Positions 1 through 8,876 are shown, counted from the stretch's first letter. The stretch: 40,951 nt of DNA from an uncultured Verrucomicrobiota bacterium (GCA_937894935.1 CALAYC010000010.1:1-40951), one strand, 5' to 3'. Notes: a model not told the origin generated them from the letters alone. Made by a program: numbers and translations.

Positions 1-102
1 GCGGGAGAGATTTTTTGGATTGAGGGGCTGCGGATTGGAGAGCGATTCAAGCTGACGGACGGGACGCGACGGAGGCTGATTTGGCGGTTTTTAGAGCGGT
101 AG
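1..102 (+). CDS. tilS: tRNA(Ile)-lysidine synthase, C-terminal end (partial)
   Basis: An open frame runs in from the left edge and stops at TAG 100-102, giving 33 residues that include GEIFWIEGLRIGERFKLT and end in RRRLIWRFLER. This matches the style of the small C-terminal domain of TilS, the ATP-dependent enzyme that makes lysidine at the wobble position of the AUA-decoding tRNA-Ile. The catalytic PP-loop domain lies outside the window, so the name rests on this short tail and on context: tilS next to ftsH is a recurrent bacterial arrangement. Most of the gene cannot be seen. Confidence 0.65.
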   Translation, partial: AGEIFWIEGLRIGERFKLTDGTRRRLIWRFLER

Positions 103-161
103 CAGCGGAAGTCCTGCATTGCGGGGCATTTGCCGCCATGCTACTTTTTTCACGAATTATC

Positions 162-2243
162 ATGGCTGAAGACAAGAAGATGAACGGAGACGACAAGAAC
201 AATCGTAAGCCGACCAACGGAGGACGAATGCAACCCAGCACCATTGCGGTCTGGATTGCGATCCTCGGTGGCATGGTGCTGCTCTTCACCATGAAAGGAA
301 AGCTGGGAGAGACGAATCAAAAGGAGATTTCGCAATACGACTTTGTCAATTTGCTGGAATCCAATCTGGTCGCCAGTGCCAAGGTGAGTTTCGGGCAGCA
401 ATCTTCGTTAACGGAAATTACCGGCTCGTTCTACACGCTGAATGCGGCGGGCGAAAAAATCACCGACCCCAATGGTCAACCGGCAGTGACACCTTTCAAA
501 ACCAAGGTGTTCATGACGGAATCGTTCGCGGATCAGTTGCGTAAATATAAAGAGATTGAGCCGCGGGAAACGAGTGCGTTGTTGTTCAATATCGGCATGA
601 ACGTGTTGTTCCTGTTGGTGATGGTTTTCCTCATCTGGTTCTTCTTCATCCGTCCGATTCGCATGGCTGGCAAAGGCGCGTTGAGTTTCGGTAAGAGCAA
701 GGCGCGGTTGTTAGCCAAGGAACGCAATAAAACAACGTTTAAAGACGTCGCAGGCGTGGACGAAGCCATCGAAGAAGTTTCGGAACTCGTCGAGTTCCTC
801 AAAGATCCGAAGAAGTTTCAACGTCTCGGTGGACGCATTCCGAAAGGCGTGTTGATGATTGGACCGCCCGGCACTGGCAAAACGTTGCTCGCAAAAGCCA
901 TCGCCGGTGAAGCTGATGCGGCGTTCTTCAGCATCAGCGGTTCGGACTTTGTCGAAATGTTCGTCGGCGTCGGCGCGAGCCGCGTGCGGGATATGTTTGA
1001 TCAGGCCCGCAAGAATACGCCTTGCCTGGTGTTCATTGACGAAATTGACGCAGTCGGGCGTTCGCGCGGTCACGGCCTCGGCGGTGGAAACGATGAACGC
1101 GAGCAAACGCTCAATGCGTTGCTCGTCGAGATGGACGGTTTCGATACGCAGGAAGGTATTATCATCATCGCGGCGACCAATCGTCCCGACGTGCTGGATC
1201 CGGCGTTGTTGCGTCCGGGACGTTTTGATCGACAGGTCACCGTCAATCTTCCTGATGTGCGCGGGCGCGAAGCGATTTTGAAAGTTCACGCCAAGAACGT
1301 GAAGCTTCTGCCCGAAGTGGATTTGTCCATTATCGCTCGAGGTACGCCGGGATATTCCGGTGCCGAACTCGCGAATTTGTTGAACGAAGCCGCGCTCCTT
1401 GCCGCTCGCACCAATAAGAAGGGCATCGGCATGGCTGAACTTGAAGAGGCGCGCGATAAAGTGCGTTGGGGACGCGAACGTCGCAGCATGGCGATGAGTG
1501 ACGAAGAGAAACGCGCCACGGCCTGGCACGAAGCCGGCCACGCGCTCGTTAACGTGTTGCTTGAGCACACGCATCCATTGCACAAAGTCACAATCATTCC
1601 GCGCGGTCGAGCGTTGGGTGTGACGATGTCGTTGCCTAAAGAGGACGTGTTGAACATGCGAAAGAAGCAGGCCATCGACACGATTGTGATGACGATGGCA
1701 GGTCGTATTGCCGAGGAACTGGTGGTGGACGACATCTCCAGCGGCGCGGCGAGCGACATTCAGCAGGCGACTTCGATGGCCAAGGCGATGATCATGCATT
1801 GGGGCATGAGCGAGAAGCTTGGCAACGTGCTTTATGGCGAGGCGCAGGAATATGTTTTCCTCGGTCGCGACATGATGCGCACGAAAGATTACAGCGAACA
1901 AACCGCGCAGGAAATTGATAACGAAGTTAAACGCATCATCGACGAAGCGTATAAGAAAGCGAAAGAGCTGATTGACACGCATCGCGACAAGTTGGAGATG
2001 ATTGCGAACGCGTTGCTGGAGTATGAAACGCTCGATGGCGCGCAGGTCGAAGAAATTGTGCGTACGGGCAAATTTACTCCGCCGCAAAAGCCGACAGATT
2101 CCGGTCCAATGATGGGCGCACCTGCGGGTACGCCGTTGCCCGAAGCGCCGCCGAAGCCGAATCCGCCGACCTTGCCGGGCCTGGGTACGCCGGCGCCTGC
2201 GCCAGCGGCGAAAATCCAGCTTCCGTCACAAGACCCGATCTAA
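162..2243 (+). CDS. ftsH: ATP-dependent zinc metalloprotease FtsH
   Basis: Membrane-anchored AAA+ protease that degrades misfolded membrane proteins and short-lived regulators. Numbered from ATG 162 (693 aa, normal for the family), it has a short charged N-terminus, a first membrane helix near residues 26-44, a periplasmic loop of roughly 100 residues, a second helix near 140-164, Walker A GPPGTGKT at 234-241, Walker B ending in DEID (293-296), the AAA second region of homology, and the zinc-binding HEAGH at 456-460. The C-terminus is a Pro/Ala-rich tail of about 50 residues. The frame is open from a TTG at 81, but that start would overlap tilS. ATG 138 and ATG 162 are the realistic starts and neither has a clear Shine-Dalgarno. 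rpe follows 15 bp downstream, suggesting one transcript. Confidence 0.97.
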   Translation: MAEDKKMNGDDKNNRKPTNGGRMQPSTIAVWIAILGGMVLLFTMKGKLGETNQKEISQYDFVNLLESNLVASAKVSFGQQSSLTEITGSFYTLNAAGEKITDPNGQPAVTPFKTKVFMTESFADQLRKYKEIEPRETSALLFNIGMNVLFLLVMVFLIWFFFIRPIRMAGKGALSFGKSKARLLAKERNKTTFKDVAGVDEAIEEVSELVEFLKDPKKFQRLGGRIPKGVLMIGPPGTGKTLLAKAIAGEADAAFFSISGSDFVEMFVGVGASRVRDMFDQARKNTPCLVFIDEIDAVGRSRGHGLGGGNDEREQTLNALLVEMDGFDTQEGIIIIAATNRPDVLDPALLRPGRFDRQVTVNLPDVRGREAILKVHAKNVKLLPEVDLSIIARGTPGYSGAELANLLNEAALLAARTNKKGIGMAELEEARDKVRWGRERRSMAMSDEEKRATAWHEAGHALVNVLLEHTHPLHKVTIIPRGRALGVTMSLPKEDVLNMRKKQAIDTIVMTMAGRIAEELVVDDISSGAASDIQQATSMAKAMIMHWGMSEKLGNVLYGEAQEYVFLGRDMMRTKDYSEQTAQEIDNEVKRIIDEAYKKAKELIDTHRDKLEMIANALLEYETLDGAQVEEIVRTGKFTPPQKPTDSGPMMGAPAGTPLPEAPPKPNPPTLPGLGTPAPAPAAKIQLPSQDPI

Positions 2244-2258
2244 GTAAGCTGCTCGCGC

Positions 2259-2942
2259 ATGATCATCGCGCCGTCGCTGCTCGCTGCCGATTTCGGGAAC
2301 TTTGCCAAAGATACCGTCCGCGCTGGGAAATCCGGCGCGGAATGGTTGCATCTGGACATCATGGATGGGCATTTCGTCCCGAACATTTCGTTCGGCCCGC
2401 ATCTCGTCAAAACGCTCCGTCCACTCACGAAGCTGTTCTTCGATGTGCATCTGATGTGTTCGCGTCCGGAAATTTTGCTCGAACCGTTTGCAAAAGCCGG
2501 AGCGGATCAAATCATCATTCACGTTGAACTCGGATCGGCGGTTACACCGTTGCTGTGGAAGATTCGGTCGCTGGGGAAAAAGGTGGGACTTGCGATCAAC
2601 CCGCCCACAGACATTACGTTGGCGAAACCGTATTTGGAAAAAATCGATCATCTGCTCGTGATGACCGTGAATCCCGGATTCGGCGGACAGGATTTTATTT
2701 ATGAAACGCTGCCGAAGATTCAACAGGCGAATTCATGGCGCCGCGAAAAGAATTTGAATTATACTATCGGCGTCGATGGTGGCGTGAATCTGCAAACCGT
2801 GGGCGAATGTGCGCGAGCGGGAGCGGATGTTTTTGTCAGCGGCAGCGCGTTGTTTGCGGCGCGCAGTTTGAAACAGGCGGTGGCGAAGATGCGCAAAGTC
2901 GCGCATGACCACGACCCCGCACTGGCAGACCTGAAGGTTTAA
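2259..2942 (+). CDS. rpe: Ribulose-phosphate 3-epimerase
   Basis: Interconverts D-ribulose 5-phosphate and D-xylulose 5-phosphate in the pentose phosphate pathway (cytosol). The 227-aa product is a full-length TIM barrel with the family's landmarks: IAPSLLAADF at the N-terminus, the metal-site stretch HLDIMDGHFVPN (His31, Asp33), the phosphate loop MTVNPGFGGQ, and the catalytic Asp173 in GVDGGVN. ATG 2259 is the first start in the frame and lies 15 bp after the ftsH stop. The next gene starts 4 bp after the rpe stop, so ftsH, rpe and the following mutase are probably cotranscribed. Confidence 0.96.
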   Translation: MIIAPSLLAADFGNFAKDTVRAGKSGAEWLHLDIMDGHFVPNISFGPHLVKTLRPLTKLFFDVHLMCSRPEILLEPFAKAGADQIIIHVELGSAVTPLLWKIRSLGKKVGLAINPPTDITLAKPYLEKIDHLLVMTVNPGFGGQDFIYETLPKIQQANSWRREKNLNYTIGVDGGVNLQTVGECARAGADVFVSGSALFAARSLKQAVAKMRKVAHDHDPALADLKV

Positions 2943-2946
2943 TTTC

Positions 2947-4365
2947 ATGAGCAAAATCAAATTCGGCACGGATGGATGGCGCGCAGTAATCGCGGAAGAA
3001 TTTACGTTTGCCAATGTCGGTCGCGTTGCTCAGGCGACGGCCGATTACTGGAATGCGAATCCGGTCTCCGGCACGGAGAAAAAAGTGGTCGTGGGCTACG
3101 ACCGGCGTTTTCTTTCGAATGAATTTGCGCGGCATGCGGCCGAAATTTTCGCGGCTAACGGATTTCGCGTTACACTGACGCCGCAACCGACGCCGACGCC
3201 TTCTGTGTCTTACGCCGTGAAAGCGCAACGCGCCATCGGTGGAGTGATGATTACCGCGAGCCATAATCCGCCGATTTTCAACGGATTTAAACTCAAGTCG
3301 CATTACGGCGGATCAAGCGATCCGGAAACCTGCAAAGGCGTCGAAAGCTGGGTGGATAAAAATCCGGTCCGCCATATTCCGATTGCGGACGCAGTGAGAG
3401 CCAGGCAGGTGACGGTGAAAGATGTGCGGCCAGCGCATTACGCGGCGTTGAAAAGACTGGTGGACTTCAAGTTGATTGCGAAATCGAAGTTGAAGTTCGC
3501 GCATGAAGCGTTGTTCGGGGTTGGCGCGGGTTGTTTTGAGGAATTGTTGGCCGGAACAACCTGCAAAGTGACGACGTTGAATGCCGCGCACGATCCATTG
3601 TTCGGCGGAATCAATCCCGAGCCCATTGAAGCCAATTACGTACGTAGTCAGGCTTATCTGAAAAAGCATCCGCATGATTTGTGTCTCGTGACGGATGGGG
3701 ATGCAGATCGCGTCGGTGGCATGGACGGGCGAGGGAATTATCTGACCACGCACATTTTAATTTGCCTGTTGCTGCATCATTTTTATCAGAATCGCCGCGG
3801 AAAAGGTCGGGTGGTTAAGGCCCTCACGACGACTTCGATGCTCGACAAAATGTGTCAGGCGTACGGCCTGGAACTTGTCGAAACGGGCGTTGGTTTCAAA
3901 TACATCTGTGCCGAAATGTTGAAAGGCGATGTGCTGCTGGGCGCAGAAGAGAGCGGCGGAATCGGTTTCCCCGGGCACATTCCCGAGCGCGATGGTATTG
4001 CGGCAGGATTGATGTTATTGGAAATGCTCGCCGTGGAACGCAAACCGTTGCCGAAGTTGGTGGCGAAGTTGGAAAAAGAATTCGGCCCGCATCGCTACGG
4101 TCGCATTGATACACATTTCCCGTTGGAGAAGCGCGGCGCTTTGATGGAATTCCTCAAAGAAAATCCGCCGGCCAAATTGCTGAAGTCGCCAGTGACAGAA
4201 GTGAAATCGTTCGACGGAGTAAAATTCGTCGCTGCGAACGGTTCTTGGCTGATGCTGCGTGGCTCCGGGACGGAACCGATTTTGCGCATTTACGCTGAAG
4301 CCGAATCTGAGGCTGGAGTGCGCACACTTCTGCGCATGGGTGAGGCATTGACAGCCCGCGTCTGA
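2947..4365 (+). CDS. Phosphoglucomutase/phosphomannomutase (alpha-D-phosphohexomutase family)
   Basis: Moves the phosphate between C1 and C6 of glucose or mannose through a phosphoserine enzyme, feeding nucleotide-sugar and glycan synthesis. The 472-aa protein starts with KFGTDGWRA, carries the phosphoserine loop ITASHNPP (Ser105), the Mg-binding loop DGDADR (250-255), the sugar-binding loop GAEESGGIG, and the phosphate-binding RGSGTEP (438-444). All four signature loops are intact, so activity is expected. Glucose versus mannose (or glucosamine) preference cannot be read safely from the sequence, so no symbol is given. It lies 4 bp after rpe. Confidence 0.93.
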   Translation: MSKIKFGTDGWRAVIAEEFTFANVGRVAQATADYWNANPVSGTEKKVVVGYDRRFLSNEFARHAAEIFAANGFRVTLTPQPTPTPSVSYAVKAQRAIGGVMITASHNPPIFNGFKLKSHYGGSSDPETCKGVESWVDKNPVRHIPIADAVRARQVTVKDVRPAHYAALKRLVDFKLIAKSKLKFAHEALFGVGAGCFEELLAGTTCKVTTLNAAHDPLFGGINPEPIEANYVRSQAYLKKHPHDLCLVTDGDADRVGGMDGRGNYLTTHILICLLLHHFYQNRRGKGRVVKALTTTSMLDKMCQAYGLELVETGVGFKYICAEMLKGDVLLGAEESGGIGFPGHIPERDGIAAGLMLLEMLAVERKPLPKLVAKLEKEFGPHRYGRIDTHFPLEKRGALMEFLKENPPAKLLKSPVTEVKSFDGVKFVAANGSWLMLRGSGTEPILRIYAEAESEAGVRTLLRMGEALTARV

Positions 4366-4527
4366 TTTGCAAAATCACTTCTGGTGGGTTCAGACCTTCA
4401 GATTGCCAGCTGAACCACTGGCACGGCCATAGCTTAATCCGGCTGAGGCGCGGCATTCCCCCTTGGCCTGATAATCGCCGCTGTCTTCCATTTGTCAGAC
4501 TGCAAAGAAATGAACTGAATTGAACTT
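4366..4527 (+). other. Intergenic gap with an imperfect hairpin
   Basis: This 162-bp stretch separates the mutase from the small protein gene. It holds an imperfect inverted repeat, GTGGGTTCAG at 4384-4393 against CTGAACCAC at 4410-4418 (one bulged base, 16-nt loop), which could end the upstream operon. There is no T-run after it, so a terminator call is weak. Nothing else recognisable is seen. Confidence 0.3.
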
Positions 4528-5010
4528 GTGAAATCTATGAAAAAAGCCACCAGAAAATCTGCCTCGAAGAACGGAGCCTCCAGCGCTCGCAATAGCACTA
4601 AGGCTTCTGCGATTTCAACCAAAACCGCAACCGCTCCCGTTGCTGCGTTGCCGGCAACGAGTCCGACGAAATCAGCGCCCGTTCCTGCATCTGCTGCTCC
4701 GACGCCCGCTCCCGTCAAATCCGCAACTCCGGCGGCATCGCCGGTTATCACGGCTGCTGCGCCGGTGACGATCGAAGCGAAGATTGACGTCGGCTTTGGC
4801 AACAATCTATTCGTGCGCGGTCAAGGCGAAGGGCTTTCGTGGGAGCGCGGTATTCCGCTGGAGAACGTGGATTCTCAGACGTGGCGCTTGACCGTTCCCG
4901 CGAAAGAGAAGCTGCAGTTCAAGTTGCTGCTCAACGACACTGTTTGGGCCAAGGGCGAAGATCTGGTCGCGACGCCGGGTAACAAGATTGAAGTAACGCC
5001 GGCGTTCTAA
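4528..5010 (+). CDS. Small protein with basic Ala/Pro/Lys tail and starch-binding-like domain
   Basis: The 160-aa product has two parts. Residues 1 to about 85 are low complexity, rich in Ala, Lys, Ser, Thr and Pro (begins MKSMKKATRKSASKNG), resembling a histone H1-like or linker tail; no signal peptide is visible. Residues 87-160 form a compact domain with GFGNNLFVRGQG, LSWERGIPL, a central TW and FKLLLNDTVWAKG, which looks like the beta-sandwich of starch/glycogen-binding modules (CBM20/CBM48-like). From memory, similar domains occur in uncharacterised Verrucomicrobiota proteins. The start is GTG 4528 or ATG 4537; neither has a clear ribosome site. The 3' end converges on the GH20 gene 14 bp away. 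Function unknown. Confidence 0.75.
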   Translation: MKSMKKATRKSASKNGASSARNSTKASAISTKTATAPVAALPATSPTKSAPVPASAAPTPAPVKSATPAASPVITAAAPVTIEAKIDVGFGNNLFVRGQGEGLSWERGIPLENVDSQTWRLTVPAKEKLQFKLLLNDTVWAKGEDLVATPGNKIEVTPAF

Positions 5011-5024
5011 GGTGTTCTGAGATC

Positions 5025-6845
5025 TTATTCTGCCGCGTAGGTTTTCGCTTGGACGACGCGAGCGACTTCCGGCGGGAAATGTAATTTCCCGCGGCGATAA
5101 TCTTCGATTCGCCATTGGAGAAACGAACTGCATTTGGCTGGCGTGGCTTTGTTCCGCGTCGGCCAATACGCCTTGAAGTCGCGATCGATCTGTCGCAATG
5201 CGGCAATGCCGCGGCGAGCCAACTGTTTTGCTACTGTGGTGTGCCCAGCAGCGAGAGCCTGTTGCCAAAGCATGATGTGACAGGATTCTGCCGCCATGCG
5301 GGCCGCGAGATCGAGTTCCTGTTGCAGAACAGCGCCCGCGTCCGTGGCCGGTTTGGCTTTGGCAATATTGCGACGTTGTTTTTCAACTTCCGCTAAGGCG
5401 GCGCGAATATTCTTCGCTTCAATTCGCGCGTAATACTTCAGGCCGCTGCGACAAAATAACTCTCGCGTTTCTGGCGGTGGTGCGGCGATGACGGCACCGA
5501 ATGGCGTAACGTTGGATTCCAAGTAATTGAACTTTCGATGTGCGAACCCGAGCGCGATTGCTGCGTCAGCGATTCGTTGCGTCGAGTCATGATACACATC
5601 TCGACTCAGCACTGGAGCGAGAAGTTTTTCGTCGAACGTTTTGCTGCACCATGAGTGTGCCGCGCCAACGACGTAGAGCGGCCAACTCACTGCGAGCGGT
5701 TGCGGATGACCGCCGTCGCCCCAATCCGTATTCAGATAACCAAGCGCGCCGTTTTTCTGTCCGGCTACGGCGGCGAGACGAAGATTCGCGAAAGCTGTAT
5801 CGTGGCGTCCGAGCAAGGTCATCCACGTCGCGGTGCCAGGGCAGACGTAGAACGGGATTTTCGATTTAGCGAATGTGGCGGTCTCGCGCCCGAACGGATG
5901 AGTGGCTTCGTAACCCCAATTCAACGCGATAACATTTTTCGGCAAAAGCGGGAGAAGCTCCGGATGATTCAGAATGATGTCGCCCCAGAACATCATCGTG
6001 CGGCCACGTTTTGAAACTTCACGCTCGATCTGCTTCAGGAAATCCAAATACACCCGGCCTTTGCCGCGTCGTTCGCACAGTTTTTTGCTTTGGCCGCGCC
6101 CTAAATCCCACGTTTCATCGCAGCCGACGTTGAAATATTGGCTGGAAAAGTTCGGCAACAATTCGTCGTAAAGCTCCCGAATGAATTCAAGCGTGCCAGG
6201 ATGATTTGGTGCGAGTGTGGTGGGATAGCGCAGAAAATCTCCGGTTGAACCTTCGTAAGGTTCAGATACCTCAGCGAGTTTTTTCAGTTTCGGATGCTCG
6301 AGGAAATAGCGCAGATGACCGAATGAATTCTGATTTGGCACGAGGTCAATACCCAGCTCGCGACAACGTTTGTCCAGCGTGCGAATTTCTGCGGCTGTCA
6401 GCGCGCCCCAGTTTTGCCAGACCGATCGGTAATTGTAATAGGCGAAGGTGTGCTCAGTGTAGAGTTGAAGTTCGTTAATCTTGAAATCCGCGAGTCGTTC
6501 GACGAGGTCGAGCAACGTCTCCAGATTCGGCACGCGTCCGCGTGAGATGTCGAGCATGACGCCACGCCGTGCAAAATCCGGCCAATCGCGGATCTTGAGG
6601 CAGGGCAGGCGGCGGCCGTATTCGCGGAGCAGTTGTCGCAAAGTTGCTCCAGCGGCACGCAATCCACCGGTTTCGCGATAATCCACGCGCACCCCATTGC
6701 GATCGATTGTCAGCGAGTAACCTTCGGGGTGATTTGGGGCCGTGTTACTGCGTGTGAATTGAATAGCATCCAGTGGTCGCGTCTTCGGCAAAGTAAAAGT
6801 CCCCGCCAGCCGTTTGAGCGAGCGGGGATAAGGAAGCAGATTCAT
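5025..6845 (-). CDS. Glycoside hydrolase family 20-type beta-N-acetylhexosaminidase
   Basis: Predicted to release terminal N-acetylhexosamine by substrate-assisted catalysis. The 606-aa protein has an N-terminal alpha/beta domain (about 1-95), then a barrel opening with DWPDFARRGVMLDISRGRVP, and the paired acid residues Asp243-Glu244 in YFNVGCDETWDLG, the GH20 signature. A helical C-terminal domain of about 180 residues follows. No convincing signal peptide is present, so it may act in the cytoplasm on imported amino-sugar oligomers. The frame is open to 6863, but that would overlap leuD by 11 bp; ATG 6845 starts the domain cleanly (MNLLPYPRSL), lies 7 bp after the leuD stop and has a weak GAAG upstream. 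Cotranscription with leuD is likely, though the pathways are unrelated. Confidence 0.85.
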   Translation of the reverse strand: MNLLPYPRSLKRLAGTFTLPKTRPLDAIQFTRSNTAPNHPEGYSLTIDRNGVRVDYRETGGLRAAGATLRQLLREYGRRLPCLKIRDWPDFARRGVMLDISRGRVPNLETLLDLVERLADFKINELQLYTEHTFAYYNYRSVWQNWGALTAAEIRTLDKRCRELGIDLVPNQNSFGHLRYFLEHPKLKKLAEVSEPYEGSTGDFLRYPTTLAPNHPGTLEFIRELYDELLPNFSSQYFNVGCDETWDLGRGQSKKLCERRGKGRVYLDFLKQIEREVSKRGRTMMFWGDIILNHPELLPLLPKNVIALNWGYEATHPFGRETATFAKSKIPFYVCPGTATWMTLLGRHDTAFANLRLAAVAGQKNGALGYLNTDWGDGGHPQPLAVSWPLYVVGAAHSWCSKTFDEKLLAPVLSRDVYHDSTQRIADAAIALGFAHRKFNYLESNVTPFGAVIAAPPPETRELFCRSGLKYYARIEAKNIRAALAEVEKQRRNIAKAKPATDAGAVLQQELDLAARMAAESCHIMLWQQALAAGHTTVAKQLARRGIAALRQIDRDFKAYWPTRNKATPAKCSSFLQWRIEDYRRGKLHFPPEVARVVQAKTYAAE

Positions 6846-6852
6846 TGCGGCG

Positions 6853-7404
6853 TTACTTCGCAATCATGCCACTGTTGCGGGCGTAATTGAAAATACCGCC
6901 GGCATCCACGACCGGACGCACATCGCCGAGCGCTTTGAACGAGTAAACTTTCCCGGTCGCCTGAACAGTGACCGTGGCTTTGTCGAGGTCCACGGTGACG
7001 ACGTCGCCGGTTTTGAGGACGTCGCAGAGGCGCTCGGTAATTTCGCAGGGATAAAGTTCACCCGTGGCGACGCAGTTGCGGAAGAAGATGCGCGCGAAAC
7101 TTTCCGCCAATACGATTTCGCAATTCGCCGAGCCCATGGCGATGGGGGCGTGTTCACGGGAACTGCCGCAGCCGAAATTCTTGCCGGCGACGACGATCGG
7201 ATAATCGCTGTCGAGTTGGCCTTCTTTGACGTAGCGAGTGGGATAAAGCGATTCCGGCAGGCCGGCGAGCGCGTAGCTGCCGAGTTTTTCATATTCCTCG
7301 GGAATGGTCGGTACGAGATTCAGGTATTGCGCGGAAATGATCTGATCCGTGTCAATGTTATCGCGTACCACGTAAACCGGCCCGGTAAATACAGACTTAC
7401 TCAT
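6853..7404 (-). CDS. leuD: 3-isopropylmalate dehydratase small subunit
   Basis: Small (swivel-domain) subunit of isopropylmalate isomerase in leucine biosynthesis; it works with the Fe-S large subunit LeuC. The 183-aa product has the family motifs NIDTDQI (16-22) and GCGSSREHAP (78-87), the latter containing the substrate-recognition loop. Homoaconitase and citraconate hydratase small subunits share these motifs, so a related substrate cannot be excluded. No leuC lies in the window, so the partner must be encoded elsewhere. Its 5' side faces a 250-bp divergent intergenic region with strong GC hairpins. Confidence 0.88.
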   Translation of the reverse strand: MSKSVFTGPVYVVRDNIDTDQIISAQYLNLVPTIPEEYEKLGSYALAGLPESLYPTRYVKEGQLDSDYPIVVAGKNFGCGSSREHAPIAMGSANCEIVLAESFARIFFRNCVATGELYPCEITERLCDVLKTGDVVTVDLDKATVTVQATGKVYSFKALGDVRPVVDAGGIFNYARNSGMIAK

Positions 7405-7661
7405 GGAAAAAGTGTGCGGCGGAACACGGGCGTTTTCAATCAGATTCCGGAAGCAACTTCCCGGCGGTTTCTGCGGCGTTAACTGATGTTTTTAGCGCCA
7501 AGGTTTTGTCGCGAAAAACTGCACCTCCCGGGGGCGACCCGGGGGAAATTTTACGGTCGTCCCGGGGCCGCGGTACCGGGGTAGCCTCAATTGTCTATCA
7601 CGACGTTTGCGCTTATCGGTGGAGCAGTCAGTTGGCAACCAGTTAACAAGGAGTGATGAAA
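7405..7661. promoter_or_regulatory. Divergent intergenic region with tandem GC-rich hairpins
   Basis: This gap separates leuD (-) from a small ORF (+). It contains two adjacent strong stems: CTCCCGGG (7525-7532) pairs with CCCGGGGG (7538-7545) across the loop GGCGA, and CCCGG (7561-7565) pairs with CCGGG (7576-7580) with an inner CCGCGG. The short stretch between them is AT-rich (AAATTTTA). A structured leader for either gene, a mobile palindrome or a protein site are all possible. I do not recognise a named riboswitch. An AAGGAG ribosome site at 7648-7653 serves the next ORF. Confidence 0.5.
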
Positions 7662-7841
7662 ATGGACCCGATGGTTTTGTTTCAAATTAAAGTGCTCGCG
7701 TATTCAGTTTTGGCCTTCGACGTCATCGGCTGGAGCGTTCTCTACTTGCGGCAGACTCGAACTCAAGCAGGCCGGGTGAAAGTTCCGGAGCAGGCCGTCG
7801 CGAATCACTCCTTACCGTGCGTGTCGCCGGCTCGCATTTAA
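7662..7841 (+). CDS. Tiny single-pass membrane protein (hypothetical)
   Basis: A 59-residue ORF whose ATG 7662 lies 8 bp after a perfect AAGGAG, the best ribosome site in this neighbourhood; GTG 7653 and ATG 7656 overlap or crowd that site and are less likely. Residues about 4-27 are hydrophobic (VLFQIKVLAYSVLAFDVIGW), consistent with one membrane helix followed by a basic tail. It ends 38 bp before the response-regulator start, so the two may be cotranscribed. No family is recognised. Confidence 0.5.
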   Translation: MDPMVLFQIKVLAYSVLAFDVIGWSVLYLRQTRTQAGRVKVPEQAVANHSLPCVSPARI

Positions 7842-7879
7842 ATCTAAAAACCGGAGCGAATCACAACTTTGAGGCTTAC

Positions 7880-8584
7880 ATGAATTCACCGATTCGAATT
7901 TTGCTTGTGGACGATCACCCTATCGTGCGTCGTGGGCTGCGAATGTGTCTTGGCCAAGCGCCAGGAATTCAAATCGTAGGTGAGGCTGGTGATGGTCGAG
8001 AGGCGTTGAATAAGACACGACTGTTGCAGCCGGACGTATTGCTGATGGATATCGATATGCCGCACATGAACGGGTTAACGGTGACGGATTTGCTGCGCAA
8101 AGAAATGCCCGAGGTGAAGGTGCTGATTCTCTCGATGTTTTCAAACACACAGAGCGTGATGCGCATTCTTCAGAGTGGAGCGCGTGGGTTTATTCTGAAG
8201 GAATCGCCGACCGAAGAATTGCAACAGGCGATCGAAGCTGTTTTTAACGGCGGAACGTATTTCAGTCCTGAGGTCGCCCGTGTGGCGTTGAATCAGGTAG
8301 TGGGCGGAAATAATACGACGGATTCGATGCTCGCGCGGTTGACAAATCGTGAGCGGGAGGTGCTGACGCAAATTGCCAATGGCCTCAGCAATAAAGAAAT
8401 TGCCGTGTATTTGAACATCGGCGTGCGCACGGTGGAAACGCATCGGGAGCGTATCATGCGCAAGTTGGATATTCACAGCATCGCCGGTCTGACGCGATTT
8501 GCGTTGGCGCAAGGCCTCGTTTCATTGGAGTTGTGTCCGCCGATGGAAATGAGCGGAGCCGGCGCGCAGTTGTGTCGGGTTTAG
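7880..8584 (+). CDS. Orphan NarL/FixJ-type response regulator
   Basis: DNA-binding two-component regulator (234 aa). The receiver domain opens with IRILLVDDHPIVRRG and has the phospho-acceptor Asp57 in LLMDIDMP and a Lys in GFILKES; the LuxR-type helix-turn-helix begins at LTNREREVL and contains NKEIAVYLNI and VRTVETHRERIM. About 20 extra residues follow the DNA-binding domain. ATG 7880 has GAGG 5 bp upstream and gives a normal receiver start; the frame is open from 7817, but that adds an unrelated 21-residue leader. No histidine kinase is adjacent, so its partner is unknown. Confidence 0.92.
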   Translation: MNSPIRILLVDDHPIVRRGLRMCLGQAPGIQIVGEAGDGREALNKTRLLQPDVLLMDIDMPHMNGLTVTDLLRKEMPEVKVLILSMFSNTQSVMRILQSGARGFILKESPTEELQQAIEAVFNGGTYFSPEVARVALNQVVGGNNTTDSMLARLTNREREVLTQIANGLSNKEIAVYLNIGVRTVETHRERIMRKLDIHSIAGLTRFALAQGLVSLELCPPMEMSGAGAQLCRV

Positions 8585-8594
8585 CGGGGATTTT

Positions 8595-8876
8595 TCAGTT
8601 TCTTTTTCTGGTTCTGCGAAATTCTGTTGCGGCGCGGTAGTTAGAAGTGATTTCAGATTCCGTCGGAGCTGTCGCCGCCGGCATGAGGAGGCGGACATTC
8701 CCAGAGTTTTCGGCGCGTTCCGCCTCGTTACCTCGGCGGCTTTCTTCATTCGAAATCAGTGAAGCCATCTGAAAGGTGGCCAGCAGCCGATCACAAATTC
8801 GAGCCACGACAGTTGCATCGCGCGAAACGTAGGTCTTCTGGTCATTAACCAAGGCGAATTCGCCGCGTTTCATCAT
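8595..8876 (-). CDS. Doubtful small ORF
   Basis: A 93-codon frame (begins MMKRGEFALVNDQKTY) lies in an otherwise empty 428-bp gap and has moderately plausible composition, including a stretch ICDRLLATFQMASLI. It has no visible ribosome site and no family resemblance. It could equally be non-coding sequence between the response regulator and the next membrane protein gene. Listed only because the gap (8585-9012) holds nothing better apart from the dyad at 8978-8996. Confidence 0.22.
   Translation of the reverse strand: MMKRGEFALVNDQKTYVSRDATVVARICDRLLATFQMASLISNEESRRGNEAERAENSGNVRLLMPAATAPTESEITSNYRAATEFRRTRKRN

Noticed and set aside
711..2087. 458-codon open frame on the minus strand inside ftsH
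   Set aside because: It is antisense to a clear ftsH, its translation is rich in Arg, His and Phe with no domain, and it arises from codon bias in a high-GC gene.
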